From the NCBI RefSeq assembly GCF_011440395.1, contig NZ_JAAOIX010000001.1:124001-188000 (forward strand): a stretch of 64,000 nucleotides of DNA, read 5' to 3'. The stretch comes from Pseudomaricurvus alcaniphilus (lineage in GTDB: Bacteria > Pseudomonadota > Gammaproteobacteria > Pseudomonadales > Cellvibrionaceae). Position numbers and translations under genes: made by a program. Positions 55,670 through 64,000 of this stretch are shown in pieces. The stretch's first letter is position 1. Every line of letters begins with the position of its first letter. The notes below the pieces were generated by a model. The model was given only the letters and a program-made list of their open reading frames with translations, was not told the origin of the DNA and did no database searches.

Positions 55670-57025
55670 TTACTGGTTGTCAGTATTGTCGTCCTGATAG
55701 CGCTGCCAGGCGCTGGCGCTATCCAGCTGGCGTAAATGGCGGAGCTTTTCGCCTATTTTCAGCTCCAGGCCCCGGTCCACCGGCTGGTAGTACTGGCGCG
55801 TGGCGAGCTCGGCTGGCAGATAATTTTCACCCGCAGCATAGCCACCGGGCTCATCGTGGGCGTAACGATACTCGGCGCCGTAACCTATGGACTTCATCAA
55901 TTTTGTCGGCGCATTGCGCAAATGCAGGGGCACCTCGTAACTGGGCGCAGATTTTACCTCTGCCATGGCCGCGTTAAAAGCCTTATATACGGCGTTACTT
56001 TTCGGCGCTGCCGCCAGGTAGGCGATCGCCTGGGCGATTGCCAATTCGCCCTCGGGGCTGCCGAGCCGCTCCTGGGCCTCCCAGGCATTGAGCGACAGCT
56101 GCAGCCCCCGGGGATCGGCATTGCCAATATCTTCGCTGGCCATGCGCACCACCCGGCGGGCAATGTAGAGCGGATCGCAGCCGCCATCCAACATGCGCGC
56201 CAGCCAATACAGTGCGCCATCCACCGAGGAGCCGCGTACGGCTTTGTGCATGGCCGAGATCTGTTCGTAAAAGACGTCGCCATCCTTGTCGAAGCGGCGC
56301 ACATCGTTGGCGAGGATTTCACTGGCAATGGCAGCAGTGATCAGGCGCCCCGCTGCCGTGGTTTCGGCGAGATCGGAGGCCACCTCCAGCAAGTTGAGTG
56401 CCTTGCGCGCGTCGCCATCAGCGGCGTGGGCGAAGGTGTTGAGAATATCATCGCTGACTTCGATCTGCAGCTGGCCCAGCCCCCGCTCCGAATCGCTCAG
56501 GGCGGCGCGCAGGAGCTGCAGCAGCTGCTCGATCCCCAGGCTGCGCAGAATATACACCCGGGCCCTGGAGAGCAGTGCGTTGTTGAGTGAAAAGGACGGA
56601 TTCTCTGTGGTGGCGCCGATAAATATAACGCTGCCGTCTTCGACGTAGGGCAGGAAGGCATCCTGTTGCGCTTTGTTGAAGCGGTGCACTTCGTCGACAA
56701 ACAGAATGCTTTTCTGGCCGGCCTGGCGCTGTCGTTGCTGGGCTGCGGTAACCGCGCTGCGGATGTCCTTGACGCCGGCCATAACCGCAGAAATTCGCTC
56801 GAAGTGGGCATCCGAGACATCGGCAATCATATGCGCCATCGAAGTCTTGCCCACCCCTGGCGGCCCCCACAACACCATAGAGTGCAACTGCTTGCGCACT
56901 ATGGCTTCGCGCAGCGCTTTGCCCGGCGCAAACAAGTGCTCCTGGCCTATGTACTCATCCGGATGCCGCGGCCGCATGCGCGCTGCCAGCGGCTGGTAGG
57001 GGGTGGCGCCGAACAAGTCACTCAT
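55670..57025 (-). CDS. rarA: Replication-associated recombination protein RarA
   Basis: 451-aa AAA+ ATPase of the MgsA/WRNIP1 group acting at stalled forks. MRPRHPDEYIGQEHLF, Walker A LWGPPGVGKTSMAHMIA, Walker B ILFVDEVHRFNKAQQDAF, sensor FIGATTENPSFSLN. Overlaps lolA by 8 bp, forming a ftsK-lolA-rarA unit, the usual gammaproteobacterial order. Confidence 0.97.
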   Translation of the reverse strand: MSDLFGATPYQPLAARMRPRHPDEYIGQEHLFAPGKALREAIVRKQLHSMVLWGPPGVGKTSMAHMIADVSDAHFERISAVMAGVKDIRSAVTAAQQRQRQAGQKSILFVDEVHRFNKAQQDAFLPYVEDGSVIFIGATTENPSFSLNNALLSRARVYILRSLGIEQLLQLLRAALSDSERGLGQLQIEVSDDILNTFAHAADGDARKALNLLEVASDLAETTAAGRLITAAIASEILANDVRRFDKDGDVFYEQISAMHKAVRGSSVDGALYWLARMLDGGCDPLYIARRVVRMASEDIGNADPRGLQLSLNAWEAQERLGSPEGELAIAQAIAYLAAAPKSNAVYKAFNAAMAEVKSAPSYEVPLHLRNAPTKLMKSIGYGAEYRYAHDEPGGYAAGENYLPAELATRQYYQPVDRGLELKIGEKLRHLRQLDSASAWQRYQDDNTDNQ

Positions 57026-57659
57026 GCCGCAGAATGTCGGTACCAGCGGGAGGCGTAAATTGAAACTCGGTCAGCGGGATATCGCGGCCGTAATCCATGG
57101 CCGCGAAGCGGAAATTGGTCTGCTGGCCAAAACCGTCGAGAATCGTCATGCCCACCAGTTGACGTTTGTCAAAGTTGAGATCGAGGCGGCGAAAATGGCC
57201 GTCCTGCTGCCGCGGGGTGAGGCTGAACTCGCCGGAGGCAGCGCGACTCACCTCGAAGCGTTCGCGAATGGCGGCCGGATCACCGGAAAAAATAACCGCC
57301 GGCGACTGGTTCAGCTGGTCATCCACCGCGCTGATGGTCGCCTGCTCCAGGTCCGGGTCGTAAAGCCAGAGGGTGGCACCGTCACTGACCAGCAACTGCG
57401 GAAATGGCTGGCGCGTCTCCCAGCGCAAATAGCCGGGTCGCCGCACGCTGAAAACGCCACTGGATTCGGACAGCAATTCACCGTTCGAGTCGGATTGGAC
57501 CTGGTTGAATTCACCACTCATGGACACCATCGGCTGCAGCAGCGCAATCAGTTGCTCGGCGCTGTCGACTGCCGCGTCTGCCGCGGCCAGCGAGGCAACC
57601 AGTGACAACAGGCCAGCGCAGACAAGCTGCCGGCCGCGTAAAACAAGGTTAGTGATCAT
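57018..57659 (-). CDS. lolA: Outer-membrane lipoprotein carrier LolA
   Basis: 213-aa periplasmic chaperone that carries lipoproteins to LolB. Signal peptide LVCAGLLSLVASLAAADA, then the LolA fold: MVSMSGEFNQVQSDSNGELL, RPGYLRWETRQPFPQLLVSDGATLWLYDPDLEQAT. 15 bp after ftsK and overlapping rarA. Confidence 0.95.
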   Translation of the reverse strand: MITNLVLRGRQLVCAGLLSLVASLAAADAAVDSAEQLIALLQPMVSMSGEFNQVQSDSNGELLSESSGVFSVRRPGYLRWETRQPFPQLLVSDGATLWLYDPDLEQATISAVDDQLNQSPAVIFSGDPAAIRERFEVSRAASGEFSLTPRQQDGHFRRLDLNFDKRQLVGMTILDGFGQQTNFRFAAMDYGRDIPLTEFQFTPPAGTDILRHE

Positions 57660-57674
57660 AACGTCAAGCTGCTC

Positions 57675-60017
57675 TCAATGTTTGGGGGGCGCTGGTGCCA
57701 ACACTTCGCGATTGCCATTGCTGCCCATCTCGCTTACCACTCCCGCCCCTTCCATGGTTTCAATAAGGCGGGCGGCGCGATTGTATCCGACGCGCAGCTT
57801 GCGCTGCACCGAGGAAATGGATGCCCGGCGCGATTCGGTTACAAAGGCCACCGCCTCGTCGTAGAGCGGGTCAGATTCATCACTGCCCCCCTCTTCGCCT
57901 TCCGAACTCAGGCCCGGCACGGGAATGCTGTTGGTGCTGTCATCTATGACGCCTTCGAGGTAGTCCGGTTCCCCGCGTCGTTTCCAATCGTCGACCACCT
58001 TGTGTACCTCGTGATCGTCGACGAAGGCGCCGTGAACCCGCAGTGGCACACTGGTTCCCGGTGGCAGGTAGAGCATATCGCCGTGCCCCAGCAGCTGTTC
58101 GGCGCCGCCCTGGTCAAGAATGGTGCGCGAGTCGATCTTGGAGGACACCTGGAAGGCAATGCGGGTGGGTACGTTGGCCTTGATCAAGCCGGTGATCACA
58201 TCCACCGAGGGCCGCTGGGTGGCGAGAATCAGGTGGATACCTGCCGCCCGGGCCTTCTGCGCGATACGCGCGATCAGTTGTTCGACCTTCTTGCCCACAA
58301 TCATCATCATGTCGGCAAATTCGTCGATGACCACGACAATGGCGGGCAGGGTCTCCAGGTTGGGTGGGGTGGCCTCCTCCGAGCCGGCTTCAAAATGCTC
58401 CGCTGGAATCCAGGTGGGGTCGGGGATCGGCTCGCCGCGCTTGTTGGCGTCGTCGATCTTGCGATTAAAGCCGGCCAGGTTGCGCACGCCCAGCGCTGCC
58501 ATCAATTTATAGCGTCGCTCCATTTCGCCGACGCTCCAGCGCAGGCCATTGGCCGCGTCTTTCATATCGGTAATCACCGGCGTCAGCAGGTGCGGAATTC
58601 CTTCGTAAATAGACAATTCCAGCATCTTGGGGTCCACCAGAATCAGGCGCACCTCCTTCGGTGTCGACTTGTACAGCAAGCTCAGCAACATCACGTTGAC
58701 GCCCACCGACTTACCCGAGCCGGTCGTACCGGCCACCAGCAGGTGCGGCATCTTGGCCAGGTCAGCGACGATGGGTTCGCCGGCAATATCATGACCCAGC
58801 GCCAGGGTCAGGGCAGACTTGGACGTGTCGTAGACGTCCGATGCCAACACCTCACTCAGGCGCACCATTTCCCGGTGTTCATTAGGGATCTCGATACCCA
58901 CCACCGACTTGCCCGGAATAACCTCGACCACACGCACGCTGATTACCGCCAGCGAGCGCGCCAGATCCTTTGCCAGGTTGGTGATACGGCTGACCTTTAC
59001 CCCCGGCGCCGGCTGAATTTCGAAGCGCGTCACCACTGGCCCCGGCAACACCGACACCACTTCCGCATCGACATTAAAGTCTTTCAGCTTCAGTTCCAGC
59101 AGGCGCGACATGGCCTCCAGGGATTCCTTCGAATAGCCTTTTCCCGACGCCTTGTCGGCCGGGTCGAGCAAATTAATCGGCGGCAGGTCACCCACCACCT
59201 GGGTGTCAAACAGCGAGGTCTGCTTTTCCTTTTCTACCCGGGGGCTGGGCTTGGCTTTTTTCGGCGGCTCAGTGATTTGCGGAGGCACCCGTGCCTTTTC
59301 CTTGCGGGTATGATTCTCGATGGCCAGGCGGCGGGTTTGCTGTGCTTTTTGCAACTGCACCTTCTCGGTTCTGGCTGCCCTGTAGCTATGCCAGCGGCTG
59401 CGAATCGTGCGCACCAGGCGCAGAGTCGCGGCCCCCACAGTGTCCATCAAACCCAACCAGGAGAGGTCGGTAAATACGGTCAGGCCAAACAGCAGCACCG
59501 CCACCAGTACCAGTGTACCGCCGGTGTAACTGAACGCGGTACCCACCCCGGTAGCGACACTGGAACCCAGGATGCCGCCATTGGAAAACGGCAAACTGCC
59601 GCCTTCGATGCCGTAATACATGGCCGCCATGGCGGTGGCGGCCAGCATCACCAGTACAAAACCCACAAACCTCAGGGCCACCAGCAACCAGTCAAAATCG
59701 GTCTTTAAGGTGCGGTCGCGAATCACCAGCCAGGCCTGCCAGCCGATCAGTACAGGGAACAAAAATGCCATATAACCGAACAGGGAGAAAAACACATCGG
59801 CGATCCATGCCCCAAAGGCACCGCCGGCGTTTTGCAGGCTGCCACCCACTCCGGTGCGCGACCAGCCCGGGTCTGTGGGAGAATAGGTGATCAGCGCCAG
59901 CAGCAGGAAAAGACAAAGAGCCACCAAACCGATCAGCGCTCCCTCTTTCAGGATTTTTAAAGGCAAGGCTTCCCGGTCCTCCTGCTCACTAATGACGACT
60001 TGGTTGGATGATTTCAA
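57675..60017 (-). CDS. ftsK: DNA translocase FtsK
   Basis: 780-aa septal DNA pump. Four N-terminal helices (residues about 30-190), a short linker (about 220-290), alpha and beta domains with [19 protein letters not shown] (Walker A) and [12 protein letters not shown] (Walker B), and the C-terminal gamma winged helix ([34 protein letters not shown]) that reads KOPS sites. The linker is much shorter than the E. coli one, as in Pseudomonas-type FtsK. Confidence 0.97.
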   Translation of the reverse strand: MKSSNQVVISEQEDREALPLKILKEGALIGLVALCLFLLLALITYSPTDPGWSRTGVGGSLQNAGGAFGAWIADVFFSLFGYMAFLFPVLIGWQAWLVIRDRTLKTDFDWLLVALRFVGFVLVMLAATAMAAMYYGIEGGSLPFSNGGILGSSVATGVGTAFSYTGGTLVLVAVLLFGLTVFTDLSWLGLMDTVGAATLRLVRTIRSRWHSYRAARTEKVQLQKAQQTRRLAIENHTRKEKARVPPQITEPPKKAKPSPRVEKEKQTSLFDTQVVGDLPPINLLDPADKASGKGYSKESLEAMSRLLELKLKDFNVDAEVVSVLPGPVVTRFEIQPAPGVKVSRITNLAKDLARSLAVISVRVVEVIPGKSVVGIEIPNEHREMVRLSEVLASDVYDTSKSALTLALGHDIAGEPIVADLAKMPHLLVAGTTGSGKSVGVNVMLLSLLYKSTPKEVRLILVDPKMLELSIYEGIPHLLTPVITDMKDAANGLRWSVGEMERRYKLMAALGVRNLAGFNRKIDDANKRGEPIPDPTWIPAEHFEAGSEEATPPNLETLPAIVVVIDEFADMMMIVGKKVEQLIARIAQKARAAGIHLILATQRPSVDVITGLIKANVPTRIAFQVSSKIDSRTILDQGGAEQLLGHGDMLYLPPGTSVPLRVHGAFVDDHEVHKVVDDWKRRGEPDYLEGVIDDSTNSIPVPGLSSEGEEGGSDESDPLYDEAVAFVTESRRASISSVQRKLRVGYNRAARLIETMEGAGVVSEMGSNGNREVLAPAPPKH

Positions 60018-61370
<1,353 letters not shown>

Positions 61371-61409
61371 GCAGCAAAGCTCCAGTCAGCGGGGGACAGT
61401 CGCCGTCAT

Positions 61410-62150
61410 ATGACCAAGCTTTACTGGATCGAAGCCGGCAGCACCCTGTTCCCGGACACTGCCGACGCTCTCAGCGAGCCCAATGGTCTGCTGGCCGCCG
61501 GCGGTGACTTGTCTGTAACGCAACTACTGGCGGCCTACCGGCGGGGAATTTTTCCCTGGTTTGATGAGTCCCAACCGGTACTCTGGTGGAGCCCGGATCC
61601 GCGCCTGGTGCTGTTGCCCGGGAAATTGCACGTCTCCAAAAGCATGGCCAAGTTGCTGCGCCAGAATCGTTTCCAGGTTACCAGTAACCGCAATTTTGAC
61701 GCCGTGGTTGCCGCCTGTGCCGAGCCGCGACCAGGCCAGCCCGGCACCTGGATTTCGCCACAGATCGCTGCCGCATACGGCGAGTTGCATAAGCTCGGTT
61801 ACGCGCACTCGGTGGAGGTGTGGCACGAGCAACAACTGGTGGGCGGCCTCTACGGGGTGGCGATCGGCCAGGTCTTCTTTGGCGAGTCCATGTTTAGTCG
61901 CACCAGCAACGCCTCAAAGTACGGCTTTATCTGGCTGACCCAACAACTGCAAAAGCTGCATTTCAAGCTTATCGATTGCCAGGTTTACACCTCCCACCTG
62001 GCCAGCCTGGGGGCCGAAGAAATCCCCAGGCGGATTTTTGAGCAATACCTGATAAACTATGGTGACCCGGTCGCGACCGGAGGCCGCTGGATAGATTCCT
62101 TACCCCCTGCCAACCTGGAACAGCAGGGTGAACAACCCGATAGACGTTAA
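61410..62150 (+). CDS. aat: Leucyl/phenylalanyl-tRNA-protein transferase
   Basis: 246-aa N-end rule enzyme adding Leu/Phe to N-terminal Arg/Lys. [26 protein letters not shown] and [12 protein letters not shown] are diagnostic, then [31 protein letters not shown]. Marks proteins for ClpS-ClpA, whose clpA gene lies nearby. Five bp before bpt. Confidence 0.97.
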   Translation: MTKLYWIEAGSTLFPDTADALSEPNGLLAAGGDLSVTQLLAAYRRGIFPWFDESQPVLWWSPDPRLVLLPGKLHVSKSMAKLLRQNRFQVTSNRNFDAVVAACAEPRPGQPGTWISPQIAAAYGELHKLGYAHSVEVWHEQQLVGGLYGVAIGQVFFGESMFSRTSNASKYGFIWLTQQLQKLHFKLIDCQVYTSHLASLGAEEIPRRIFEQYLINYGDPVATGGRWIDSLPPANLEQQGEQPDRR

Positions 62151-62155
62151 AACAG

Positions 62156-62866
62156 ATGAGCAATCTCGGCAATATCAGACTGTTTACCACCCATCCACAT
62201 GAGTGCAGCTACCTGGATGATCGGGAGGCTGTATCTGTGTTTGTGGATCCCGCCTATCCGGTGGACAGTGCCCTGTACAGTAAACTGTCGGAGCGCGGCT
62301 TCCGGCGCAGTGGCGCCCACATCTATCGGCCCCACTGCGGCAGCTGCCAGGCCTGTATCCCGGCTCGCATTCCGGTCGCTGATTTTCAGATGAACCGCAA
62401 CCAGCGCCGCTGCTGGCAACGCAATCAAGACCTGCTGCTAAGCTGTTCGCCCTCGATCGATACGGAAGAACACTACCAGTTGTATGCGCGTTATATCGAG
62501 GCGCGTCACTCCGACGGTGACATGTTCCCACCGACGCCGGATCAATATCGATCCTTTCTCAGTCGCGAGTGGGGCGTGACCGAATACCTGGAGCTGCGGC
62601 AGCAGGATGGGCAATTGCTGATGGTGGCGGTCTGCGATCGACTGGATAATGGCTACTCCGCGGTATACACTTTTTTCGCGCCACAGCACGACAAGCGCAG
62701 CCTTGGCAGCCTCGCCATTCTCTGGCAGATCGAACTGGCCCGGAATCTGGGATTACCCCATGTTTATCTTGGCTACTGGATCAAGGAATGCGCCAAAATG
62801 AGCTACAAGACCCTGTATCGACCGCTGGAATTGCTGATTAACGGCCACTGGCTGCGAGTGCGCTGA
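62156..62866 (+). CDS. bpt: Aspartate/glutamate leucyltransferase Bpt
   Basis: 236-aa N-end rule transferase adding Leu to N-terminal Asp/Glu. [23 protein letters not shown] has the conserved Cys cluster, and later [24 protein letters not shown] and [22 protein letters not shown]. Translationally close to aat (5-bp gap). Confidence 0.96.
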   Translation: MSNLGNIRLFTTHPHECSYLDDREAVSVFVDPAYPVDSALYSKLSERGFRRSGAHIYRPHCGSCQACIPARIPVADFQMNRNQRRCWQRNQDLLLSCSPSIDTEEHYQLYARYIEARHSDGDMFPPTPDQYRSFLSREWGVTEYLELRQQDGQLLMVAVCDRLDNGYSAVYTFFAPQHDKRSLGSLAILWQIELARNLGLPHVYLGYWIKECAKMSYKTLYRPLELLINGHWLRVR

Positions 62867-63064
62867 TTTCAGGCCGGGCCAGCCATGTGTTATATCCAAC
62901 CCGCCAGTTCGGCTTGGTGTTCCCTCCCCTCAACCGGGCCTGCCAGAACCTCGGCATTTGCGTCTTTTTCCCGCCGCCACTTGGCTCTGCCACGGTTTTC
63001 AGGCACAATTCACGCCTGCTCAAATCCGAGCTTCAAAAACCCAAGTAATTGAGGATGTTGCCGA

Positions 63065-63283
63065 ATGGCAAAAGAAGACAATTTTGAAATGGAAGGTGAG
63101 GTTATTGACACCCTTCCAAACACCACTTTCAAGGTCAAGCTGGAAAACGGTCACGTGGTCATCGCCCACATCTCCGGCAAAATGCGTAAAAACTACATCC
63201 GCATTCTAACCGGCGACAAAGTAAAAGTAGAACTGACTCCCTACGACCTCAGCAAAGGCCGCATCACTTACCGCGCTCGCTAG
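63065..63283 (+). CDS. infA: Translation initiation factor IF-1
   Basis: 72-aa OB-fold protein binding the ribosomal A site at initiation. [20 protein letters not shown] then [18 protein letters not shown] is the full canonical length. Typical neighbour of aat-bpt and clpA. Confidence 0.98.
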   Translation: MAKEDNFEMEGEVIDTLPNTTFKVKLENGHVVIAHISGKMRKNYIRILTGDKVKVELTPYDLSKGRITYRAR

Positions 63284-63316
63284 CCCCCTCCTCTCCTGAC
63301 CCAAGACACAACAGAT

Positions 63317-63344
63317 CCACCCGCCATACCGAAATGGCAGGTGG
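63317..63344. terminator. Hairpin between infA and clpA
   Basis: CCACC-C-GCCAT and ATGGC-A-GGTGG pair with one central mismatch, just after infA and before the clpA stop. Poor U-tract; probably serves both convergent genes. Confidence 0.4.
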
Positions 63345-63348
63345 TTGC

Positions 63349-64000
63349 TTAATGTGCCTGACTGGCAGCCTCTTTAGCGGCATGCGCCGCTTGGTATTCC
63401 AGCTGCAGCTGGTCATCTTCGACGCGCACATGAACGGTACCACCGTTGCCTGAAAGCGCGCCAAACAGCACCTCTTCAGCCAGTGGCTTTTTTAACTTCT
63501 CCTGGATGAGGCGCGCCATCGGCCTGGCCCCCATTTTGGCATCGTAGCCGTGCAGCGCCAGCCAATCCCGAGCTTCATCGGTCACATCCAGGGAGATTTT
63601 CTTGTCATCCAGCTGCGCCTGCAACTGCACCAGGAACTTGTCCACCACCGTCTTGATAACCTCCAACGGCAGACTGCTGAACTGAATAATGGCGTCCAAC
63701 CGGTTGCGGAACTCGGGGGTAAACATCTTTTTGATGATTTCCATCCCGTCGGTGGTGTGATCCTGGGTCTTAAAGCCAATAGAAGCTCGACTCATCTCTT
63801 CAGCACCGGCGTTGGTCGTCATTATGACAATGACATTGCGGAAATCCGCCTTGCGGCCATTGTTGTCGGTGAGCGTGCCGTGGTCCATGACCTGCAACAG
63901 CAAGTTGAACACTTCCGGGTGCGCCTTTTCGATCTCATCCAGCAGCACCACGCTGTGCGGATTCTTGGTCACCGCATCGGTCAACAGGCCGCCCTGATCA
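63349..64000 (-). CDS. clpA: ATP-dependent Clp protease ATPase subunit ClpA (C-terminal part)
   Basis: The C-terminal 216 codons of the ClpA unfoldase; the start is beyond the right edge. Visible are the end of the D2 AAA+ domain (VVLLDEIEKAHPEVFNLLLQVMDHG, Walker B; IVIMTTNAGAEEMSR, sensor 1; FTPEFRNRLDAIIQF, arginine finger), and YDAKMGARPMARLIQEKLKKPLAEEVLFG (sensor 2). Converges with infA. Works with ClpP and ClpS on N-end rule substrates made by Aat and Bpt. Confidence 0.96.
   Translation of the reverse strand, partial: DQGGLLTDAVTKNPHSVVLLDEIEKAHPEVFNLLLQVMDHGTLTDNNGRKADFRNVIVIMTTNAGAEEMSRASIGFKTQDHTTDGMEIIKKMFTPEFRNRLDAIIQFSSLPLEVIKTVVDKFLVQLQAQLDDKKISLDVTDEARDWLALHGYDAKMGARPMARLIQEKLKKPLAEEVLFGALSGNGGTVHVRVEDDQLQLEYQAAHAAKEAASQAH

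Noticed and set aside
57678-59708. 676-codon ORF antisense to ftsK
   Set aside because: His/Gln-rich translation typical of the reverse frame of a GC-rich gene; ftsK is certain on the other strand.

Overview
The window looks like chromosome of a marine, polysaccharide-using gammaproteobacterium, probably of the Cellvibrionales/Halieaceae type. The basis is the housekeeping block at the right end (cysG, serS, crcB, rarA, lolA, ftsK, trxB, aat, bpt, infA, clpA), the fadBA and cysI-DUF934 pairs, and a TonB-receptor-centred sugar locus. The genus cannot be fixed from sequence reading alone. No rRNA, tRNA or CRISPR array was seen.

Region 1 (1-21.5 kb) is a glucuronide/glucuronate utilisation locus. 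A leftward cluster encodes a GH2 beta-glucuronidase-like enzyme, a TRAP transporter (dctPQM), a GH3 glycosidase and a Gfo/Idh/MocA oxidoreductase. A LacI-family regulator lies divergent to a TonB-dependent receptor, which is followed by a second GH3 enzyme. A leftward uxaC-uxuB-uxuA operon converts glucuronate through fructuronate and mannonate to 2-keto-3-deoxygluconate. An IS1634-family insertion sits between the second GH3 gene and uxuA. One operator motif with core ACCGGT occurs at the GH2 promoter, twice in the regulator/receptor intergenic region and at the uxaC promoter. In the GH2 and uxaC promoters it lies inside a TTGACA-17/18-TACCAT promoter. Reading: the receptor imports oligosaccharide, the GH2 and GH3 lipoprotein/secreted enzymes trim it, TRAP takes up the uronate, and Uxa/Uxu degrade it, all under one LacI-type repressor. 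KDG kinase and aldolase are not in the window.

Region 2 (21.7-33.5 kb) holds an LHPP-like HAD phosphatase, a small TPR-like ORF, and a copper/silver efflux island. The island has a Cys/His-rich exported protein, a TolC-type outer membrane protein, CusB with a Met/His repeat tail, CusA, a globin on the other strand, a metal-responsive MerR regulator with its 20-bp-spacer promoter, and a CPC-type P-ATPase. A 240-bp MITE-like element with a perfect 8-bp target duplication sits just upstream of the merR promoter.

Region 3 (33.6-49.3 kb) is mixed: a BrnT/BrnA-type toxin-antitoxin pair, YceH, an AraC regulator, fadBA, a Phd/ParE-type pair with an operator-embedded promoter, lutABC with a divergent LysR regulator, a PstS-like small protein, a DUF2970 protein whose stop codon abuts a second MITE, a MarR regulator, a 38-aa membrane protein not evident from long ORFs, and cysI-DUF934.

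Region 4 (49.3-64 kb) is housekeeping: a CPA2 antiporter, gor, a small basic protein, cysG, serS, crcB, rarA-lolA-ftsK, and on the other strand trxB, aat, bpt and infA, ending in the 3' part of clpA.
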